Shown here: in pieces, positions 58,771-64,000 of the stretch
How positions within the stretch are numbered: position 1 is the stretch's first letter
Layout of the letters: each line of letters begins with the position of its first letter
Source of the DNA: Tetranychus cinnabarinus
Lineage: Eukaryota; Arthropoda; Arachnida; Trombidiformes; Tetranychidae
DNA: 64,000 nt
Reading direction: 5' to 3'
NCBI GenBank assembly: GCA_022266195.1
Contig: WHVY01000006.1
Span: 4,774,001-4,838,000 of the forward strand
Notes under the pieces: model-generated
The model's input: only the letters and a program-made list of their open reading frames with translations
Databases searched by the model: none
Told to the model about the DNA's origin: nothing
Program-made: the position numbers and the translations under genes

Positions 58771-59840
58771 GCTTCAACCAAATCTGTGCCTGTTTAAACA
58801 TGCAAATGTTGCCAATGTAAATAAATAAATCAAACAATCTATTAAATATTGCGATAACCATCATTAAACAATCTAGACGAACTACAGAGCGAAAGTTCAG
58901 AGGCAAAACGCATGTCGATGTTTTGTCAATTTTGATTCCTACCTACACAAACTTTCGCTAAACCCTGTAATATGGAGTAAACATTATTGAAATAGCAACA
59001 CTTATCACAATTTAATTGATCCTCCAGTTGGCTTAATTACTTTAGATAAAGGTATTTAACCAGGTTATAACCAGGGCTTTTAATTTTCCATGAAGTTTGC
59101 ATATCTTTTGTCACTGCTTTTATGCATAAAGATAAACCCAAGACAAGTCCATTGATTTTCAATAAAATTGGTTAAAAAAAGGTTGCTTATATTTTTCAGC
59201 TGATTATTACCATTATTGTACGATTTTGGAACAAGCCTTTATGAAAGCGTTTGATTATATTTGATTTTTGCATGCACCCAGTAAACATCAATTGTTTCAT
59301 CTTATTGTAGCGTTAAGCCAAGTGCTAAGTCCAACAATTAGCTTCTACTACATGAATGAACAAGATAATTGAGTGTTTGAAAGCAAAAATTTTACAAGCT
59401 ATTGTTAAATGGCTGTTTTTATGTAAAAGGCAAATCTTTGAAATAATGGAACATATTTTTAAATTTAAGTTGAAACCACTGAATTATGGCAACTCAATAA
59501 TCTACAATTGAAAATAGCTGAAAACATATGATAAAAAAACAATCAATTACTTTTACAGGGACATCGTTGTATTTACATGCAATCATTGTAAGTGAACAAG
59601 AAAATATCTTGATTTACAGAAGGATAACAATTAGAGATATGAAAGACAATGGTGTTGATTGTAGAGCACCAGTAAAATGGGCAATAGTAACAATTTGATT
59701 AACATTTGTATAAATCATTCAATGGCACTGCAAGGCAATAAAGTAAATTGATTAAAATATTCAGAAACCAAGGTTGATTTCAAAAAATTTTCAAACGGAA
59801 AGTTGATCTTTGGCTCGGATGAGTTGGTAGACTGGTTAGA
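58771..59840. other. Spacer before the GT31 gene (convergent)
   Basis: AT-rich 3' UTRs and intergenic DNA. Nothing recognised. Confidence 0.5.
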
Positions 59841-60812
59841 TTAATCTGTGGCACATTTTAAATTGGAGTCAGTCAATGACAAATAAATATAATATAAACT
59901 ATCTTCATCAAGCTGGTGTGAAGATATTATTTTACGATATTGGCAGATATCATCAGTTGGGTATTTGATTGAATTGAATCCGTCATGGTGGAAACGCGGT
60001 ACCTTGGCCTTTTCAGCAACCAGACCAGTAAGGAAAATGTCTTCCATCCAAACTGTTCTAATGGTTGACAGGGTTGCAAGTAATCTTGAGTATATATTTG
60101 TGCCACGACCAACAATCAGGTAACCAGAGCCACTTGTAAAGTCAGGATAGTGGCCAAAGGGATAAACATCTGATGGTATGAACCAAGCATCTTTTGGGTT
60201 TCTCGATACACCAGCAAACCTGAAAACATGTCCATGGATACCTGGTTCAAGATAAGGAAGAATCTTCAACAAATATTCAACATTAAACCAAGTGTCATCG
60301 TCAGATTTCAATACTGCCATAACACTGGAACAATAAGTGTCCACCCAATCAACCATGGATATTGTTTTTCGTACAAGCAGCTGATAGGAGTCAGGGAAAC
60401 TTGTATCAATAATAATGTCACCAAATTGGCTACTTTCGTTTTTTACTGCAGCCAGAATTGTTTCATCATGTATGCCTCCAAGTAAAAATCTATATGAAAC
60501 GGAATTTGCTTCACTACCAATGAAATCAGGGTTAAGCCAAGTTGTCCTGATTAAAGCGCGAGTTGAGATTGATTCGGGACGACTGAAGACCATGATGAAA
60601 AGTCTGGTTGATCCAGTGCAGCCTGTCACACCTGGCATTACATAATTATGTCTATAGTTGATAAGACCCTCAACAGGTCTCAACTGGTGCCAATGTTCAT
60701 CTGTCCAGACTCGTGTGTTTACATATATCTTATGGGCAATCAAGGTAACAACAAACAAAAAGGTGGCAATGTAAATTAAAACACAACGACGACGACAGGA
60801 AAAGATATACAT
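59841..60812 (-). CDS. GT31 beta-1,3-glycosyltransferase (beta-1,3-GalT/GnT-like)
   Basis: Intronless, 323 residues, ATG at 60812 (MYIFSCRRR). Type II Golgi membrane topology: a short basic cytosolic part, one helix (about 11-27, VLIYIATFLFVVTLIAH), a stem, then the catalytic domain. Family motifs are in order: TRALIRTTWL (about 84-93), the donor-site KSDDDTWFN (DDD metal-binding motif), YPDFTSGSGYLIVG, and EDIFLTGLVAEKA, where the ED pair precedes the conserved acceptor-side segment. All expected residues are present, so it is probably active, transferring galactose or N-acetylglucosamine from a UDP donor to glycoprotein or glycolipid acceptors. The acceptor cannot be told from sequence. Single-exon GT31 genes are common and may reflect retroposition. 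Confidence 0.9.
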   Translation of the reverse strand: MYIFSCRRRCVLIYIATFLFVVTLIAHKIYVNTRVWTDEHWHQLRPVEGLINYRHNYVMPGVTGCTGSTRLFIMVFSRPESISTRALIRTTWLNPDFIGSEANSVSYRFLLGGIHDETILAAVKNESSQFGDIIIDTSFPDSYQLLVRKTISMVDWVDTYCSSVMAVLKSDDDTWFNVEYLLKILPYLEPGIHGHVFRFAGVSRNPKDAWFIPSDVYPFGHYPDFTSGSGYLIVGRGTNIYSRLLATLSTIRTVWMEDIFLTGLVAEKAKVPRFHHDGFNSIKYPTDDICQYRKIISSHQLDEDSLYYIYLSLTDSNLKCATD

Positions 60813-62479
60813 TATTGGCTAAAGCTTCACCAGTTCATTCAGTTTATTTGTTTTCACCCAAGACGTTCACAGTAGGTCACAATTTATCCGTCTAGAGGTA
60901 AAGATGATGGTAACCCTATGAAGTCCTTGTCATGCTATAACGTTGAGATCACTTTGTTACATTAAAAGGGATGAGCACAGGAACACACCAAGATTAATAA
61001 GTCCTTTACTCTGTTACTCTTTGGGTTGATGACTAGAAGGAGAATGGAACTCGTTAGTTAAGAAATAATTGTTGTAAAAAGGTTTACAATTTATAACGAT
61101 TTTGAAATTAACTTAAATTGGAAGGGGAAAGAAAAAGCAGAAGATTGGAAAGTAAATCAAAGAGAAGTGGCAAGAGCACGCCAATGAGAGCTATAGTTAG
61201 TTTATTCCAGGTATTAATCTGTACTTATATCTCTTCAATCCAATCTTACATTTAATCACATTTCTTTCCATGTTACCTAGCAATATTTGCAAATGAATTC
61301 TTGAAAACAATGAACAGAACGACAAGGAAAACATGAAAAGAAAGACCATCAGAGAAACTAAAGGAAAGTATTAAGTTGACTGAAAAGTGTTATGAATAAT
61401 TTGGTCAAAGTATTGATCAAAACTATGAAAAACGAGTCAGTCAAGTATCGGATGAATCTAAACGACACTAAAGTAAATTATTGGCCTCAATAGAAACTTT
61501 GATCTTCTGAGACAATTTTTAAAACATTTTAAAATATCAAACATCAGATTTGAACCGTTTAAGTAGACTTTTTCATGGAATAAGTTTCTGTGACTAAACC
61601 ATTTGGCATGCTTTAAAACAAGAGATGAAAAGCTCATAATGAGTTCTTACCCATAAACCAGTTTTGAATGAAATGTGTATTTTTTACCATAATTGGGATT
61701 TAGATCAATTATCGTAGTATCGGATGATTAGCTATTCAATGAAATGAAATAAGCTTATCGTGAGATCTCAACAGTGAGGTGATTTTTTGTTGAGATCCAG
61801 GCAGCTGCACAAAGTAAACACTGGAGGTAATGTTTAACAAGGAAAATTTGAAAGTTTTTAAAAAATAGAATGAAAAATGACAATTTGCTATTTATTCAAC
61901 TGGAATCTTGTTTGAATTTCAAGATACAACATTAAATTGATACAGTTTGATGAATAAACGATAGAAATGCTTGAAGACATTGAACATGGTTCGAGAAGAT
62001 GAGACTATGATGATTTAAGGTGTAAAATTTGATGAAAAAGTTTACTTAGATCTGCTAAAGTAACAATTGAAGTCGATTTCCGAATAGCCAGCTTTCCCCT
62101 GTAAAACTCTATATCCAATGATCTTTTAATGATACTCACAATAATATCAACCTTTTTTATTGATAAAGTAGTTCATTTGTTTCATCAGTTTTCATCTAAC
62201 CTCATTGGGTAATGAATACAGTTAATGAATGAGTGGGTGAATGTTAAAAACCGAATGAAGATAAGCTTTAGGTTGATAAGTTTGGGTGAATGTTGTGCCT
62301 TAACAGCTGCATTTTATAACGTTGAAACATTTTCAATGGCTTTAATAACAACAATTAATTACTTTATATTAATACATTTTGTTGGTGTTAGTTAAAAGTC
62401 AAAATTGTAAATTAGGTTTTCTGGTAAAAACAGAGAAAACTAATGACTCTATCCAACATGCTCAGTTAAACATGTGACT
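60813..62479. other. Intergenic region upstream of the GT31 gene
   Basis: 1.7 kb of AT-rich DNA with the GT31 5' side. No coding frame, RNA gene or transposon end recognised. Confidence 0.5.
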
Positions 62480-62935
62480 TGTTGATATCAGACACATTGT
62501 TGAGTCTAGTAGTGGAACGAACTGCTTTTGTATCAATACTTTCACTCCCTAGTAGACTGAAGCCTCCTTCACCTGAGCTTTTATCACCAATAGATGTTTG
62601 GGTGGACATGAGGGCTTATTCTTTTGCTTTATCAGCACCGCTAGTTTCATTATTTGTTATTATAGTTGATGCTGATGATACTGTTGTAATTAAACTATCC
62701 ATTGTATCATCATTTATTGATTTATTATCAGATGTTTCTTGTTTACCTGAATCTCCAGATTCTGACTTTTTCTCTACATTCTCATCAGATATTTCATCCA
62801 ATTTTTTATCCTAATCCTTATCCTTATTCCTATGCTTATCTTTATCTTTATACTTATTTTTACCAATACCTTTACCACGAGATATTGGAGCGTGTATAAG
62901 ATGATAGAGAGTTATTGAATTACGATCAAGTAAAT
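62480..62935 (-). pseudogene. Possible decayed coding tract (Lys/Asp- and Ser/Thr-rich)
   Basis: On the minus strand one frame runs from just beyond the TAB2/3-like stop to about 62480 with only two internal stops. One is in the KDKD run near 62812 and one is after KAKE near 62616. The inferred peptide has HLIHAPISRGKGIGKNKYKD, then a charged Asp/Lys run, an acidic Glu/Ser/Asp part and a Ser/Thr-rich end. The Lys/Asp run corresponds to a CTTATC-type microsatellite on the plus strand, so part is simple repeat. It could be the 3' UTR of the neighbouring gene, a broken copy of another gene, or an exon remnant. Confidence 0.25.
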
Positions 62936-62937
62936 AA

Positions 62938-63606
62938 TCATTGGTTCAGTTCCAAGTGACAATAACAAGTCGAGTTTAAACATCGTGTACATCTAGGTGT
63001 ATAAAAATCCCATGAAACTTTCCTTGGAGGGTTGACAGCATTAGAATCTTTGAAGTTGTATCTTTGGTGTTCACATATTTCACATACGTCGATCGCGGGG
63101 TGGTTTTTAAAAGAACAATGAGGACAAGACCAGCTTTGAGCATCACTCGTTTCTGGAATACCTCCAGAAGCTCGATTAGATGTTGGTGTATTTACAGGTG
63201 TCACATCCGTATCTTCAGCTATATGAGATTGCTCTGCTCTCGATGAATTGGAGGTAATATGACCAGAACTTGACGATTCACCCATTGTCAACGTGCTTTC
63301 CACAGGCTGGTCAGGCATATAGTCAATTAGACCAGGAGGAATGAGACCGTTGTAAACATTTGTCTGATAAGAAAGGCAATAGTATTCGGCTTTCAGTTGA
63401 TTGACTAGATCAATCAAACCTTTTACTTCTTTTTGATTGTCTTCACTACAATCAGACAAACTAAGATCTTTTAGTTCCATTTGACGATCTTCCGAGCGAA
63501 GCTCTGCCAAACGAGTTTCCAGTTTTCTTGATTTTTTTACTAAAAAGGAAAGACGTTGTTGCTGTACATCAAGAAGAGACGAGTCACGATCCTCTGATTG
63601 ATCCAT
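62938..63606 (-). CDS. Coiled-coil plus NZF zinc finger protein, TAB2/3-like
   Basis: ATG at 63606 (MDQSEDRD), 222 residues. The in-frame upstream TTG is not a likely start. Residues about 10-80 form a charged coiled coil (VQQQRLSFLVKKSRKLETRL), followed by a Ser/Thr-rich acidic linker. Residues 159-182 are an NZF/RanBP2-type zinc finger (WSCPHCSFKNHPAIDVC, then EICEHQR). The four zinc cysteines are present, and SF stands where many ubiquitin-binding NZFs have TF. A coiled coil followed by NZF resembles the C-terminal half of TAB2/TAB3, the adaptors that bring K63-linked ubiquitin to TAK1. The N-terminal CUE domain is absent here. A good acceptor (TTGCGTTAG) lies 5' of the start, so an upstream exon could supply it. 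A further Cys cluster (CTRCLNSTCYCH) follows the finger. RanBP2-type fingers occur in other proteins, so the TAB assignment is likely, not certain. Confidence 0.7.
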   Translation of the reverse strand: MDQSEDRDSSLLDVQQQRLSFLVKKSRKLETRLAELRSEDRQMELKDLSLSDCSEDNQKEVKGLIDLVNQLKAEYYCLSYQTNVYNGLIPPGLIDYMPDQPVESTLTMGESSSSGHITSNSSRAEQSHIAEDTDVTPVNTPTSNRASGGIPETSDAQSWSCPHCSFKNHPAIDVCEICEHQRYNFKDSNAVNPPRKVSWDFYTPRCTRCLNSTCYCHLELNQ

Positions 63607-63912
63607 TGATAACTTGATGACTAACGCAATAATCAAATGTAAAAATTAAAATAAAAACAATACAGAAACCAAAGAGTAAAGTAGGAAGAGACAGCTTTAT
63701 TTGGAAGGTATTTTATTCAATCTTCATCCAATCTATTTTTCAAAGACCATACATTACGCATGCCCACTACAGAGGACTTCTGGAGTCAGTTAACATTATA
63801 AAAATTACCAATGAAAGGGATGAACAGGTAAGAATATAATTAAATGTTAAATAATTTGAATTAATCCATTGTATTTTCATTCCAGATATTTTCTCAATTT
63901 AGTTAAATAATC
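63607..63912. promoter_or_regulatory. Divergent promoter region at the right edge
   Basis: Between the TAB2/3-like start and the plus-strand start at 63913. It includes a short intron of the plus gene (63828-63885: donor GAACAG|GTAAGA, acceptor TTCCAG|AT), so transcription of that gene starts before 63828. The two genes probably share a compact bidirectional promoter of about 0.2 kb. Confidence 0.45.
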
Positions 63913-64000
63913 ATGGCTTATGCAATCAAGGTGAACCAGAGAGTCAAAGAGTTGTCCTTTAGCAGTTCCTATTCAACAGATTTATCAAAAGGAAACAGCT
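63913..64000 (+). CDS. Start of an unidentified gene, truncated by the window end
   Basis: ATG at 63913 (context ATCATGG) follows a 5' UTR intron at 63828-63885 and opens a frame still open at 64000. It encodes 29 residues, MAYAIKVNQRVKELSF at the start, then a Ser/Thr-rich stretch. Codon use is balanced and the frame has no stop. Too little is visible for a family name. Confidence 0.5.
   Translation, partial: MAYAIKVNQRVKELSFSSSYSTDLSKGNS

Noticed and set aside
1..64000. CRISPR arrays, bacterial operons, integrated virus genes, tRNA or rRNA genes
   Set aside because: None was recognised by eye on either strand. A tRNA or RNA-family scan would be needed to exclude small RNAs fully.

Overview
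This is AT-rich eukaryotic nuclear DNA with GT-AG introns, large non-coding stretches and many simple repeats. Everything points to an arthropod, most likely an acariform mite. It carries two adjacent DEG/ENaC-type channel genes of the kind expanded in mites, a Barx homeobox gene, and a mobile element with a core resembling the arthropod telomere repeat (CCTAA)n. Species-level placement is inference. I see no prokaryotic, organellar or clearly viral genes. Layout: 1-2.5 kb holds a tentative minus-strand two-exon Cys-rich orphan gene (1975-2505). A plus-strand PI-PLC X-domain gene has exons at 2790-3015, 12395-12679 and 19237-19912, with introns of 9.4 and 6.6 kb; its first exon was not found. 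Copies of dispersed repeats lie on both sides of the last two PI-PLC exons. At 23.3-26.4 kb lies tousled-like kinase (minus, three exons), head-to-head with the CAAX protease RCE1 (plus, 27544-28460). At 30.5-33.8 kb lies a Barx-class homeobox gene (minus) whose recognition helix is largely encoded by a 27-nt microexon. At 37.6-42 kb are two paralogous intronless DEG/ENaC-like channels with a small secreted-peptide ORF between them. ASCC1 (minus, 42507-43769) and the complex I subunit NDUFB9 (plus, 45726-46469) are head-to-head around a repeat block that carries a 273-bp MITE with 35-bp inverted repeats and an 8-bp target duplication. The paralogous repeat block at 35.9-36.9 kb is the empty site. 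At 51.1-56.7 kb is a RERG/RASL-like small GTPase with altered switch motifs. The 57.3-63.6 kb part has a tentative acidic-linker protein, a one-pass membrane protein, a GT31 beta-1,3-glycosyltransferase, an open but stop-interrupted tract, and a coiled-coil plus NZF protein resembling TAB2/3. The right edge has the start of a further plus-strand gene. The genes do not form an operon or a shared pathway. They are mostly conserved housekeeping and regulatory genes (chromatin kinase, prenyl-protein processing, RNA/transcription coactivator, respiratory complex I, glycosylation), interspersed with lineage-specific membrane or secreted proteins and repeats. No convincing new multi-gene system is visible. 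The best leads are the MITE with its empty site, the degenerate GTPase, the Barx microexon and the asymmetric duplication around ASCC1.
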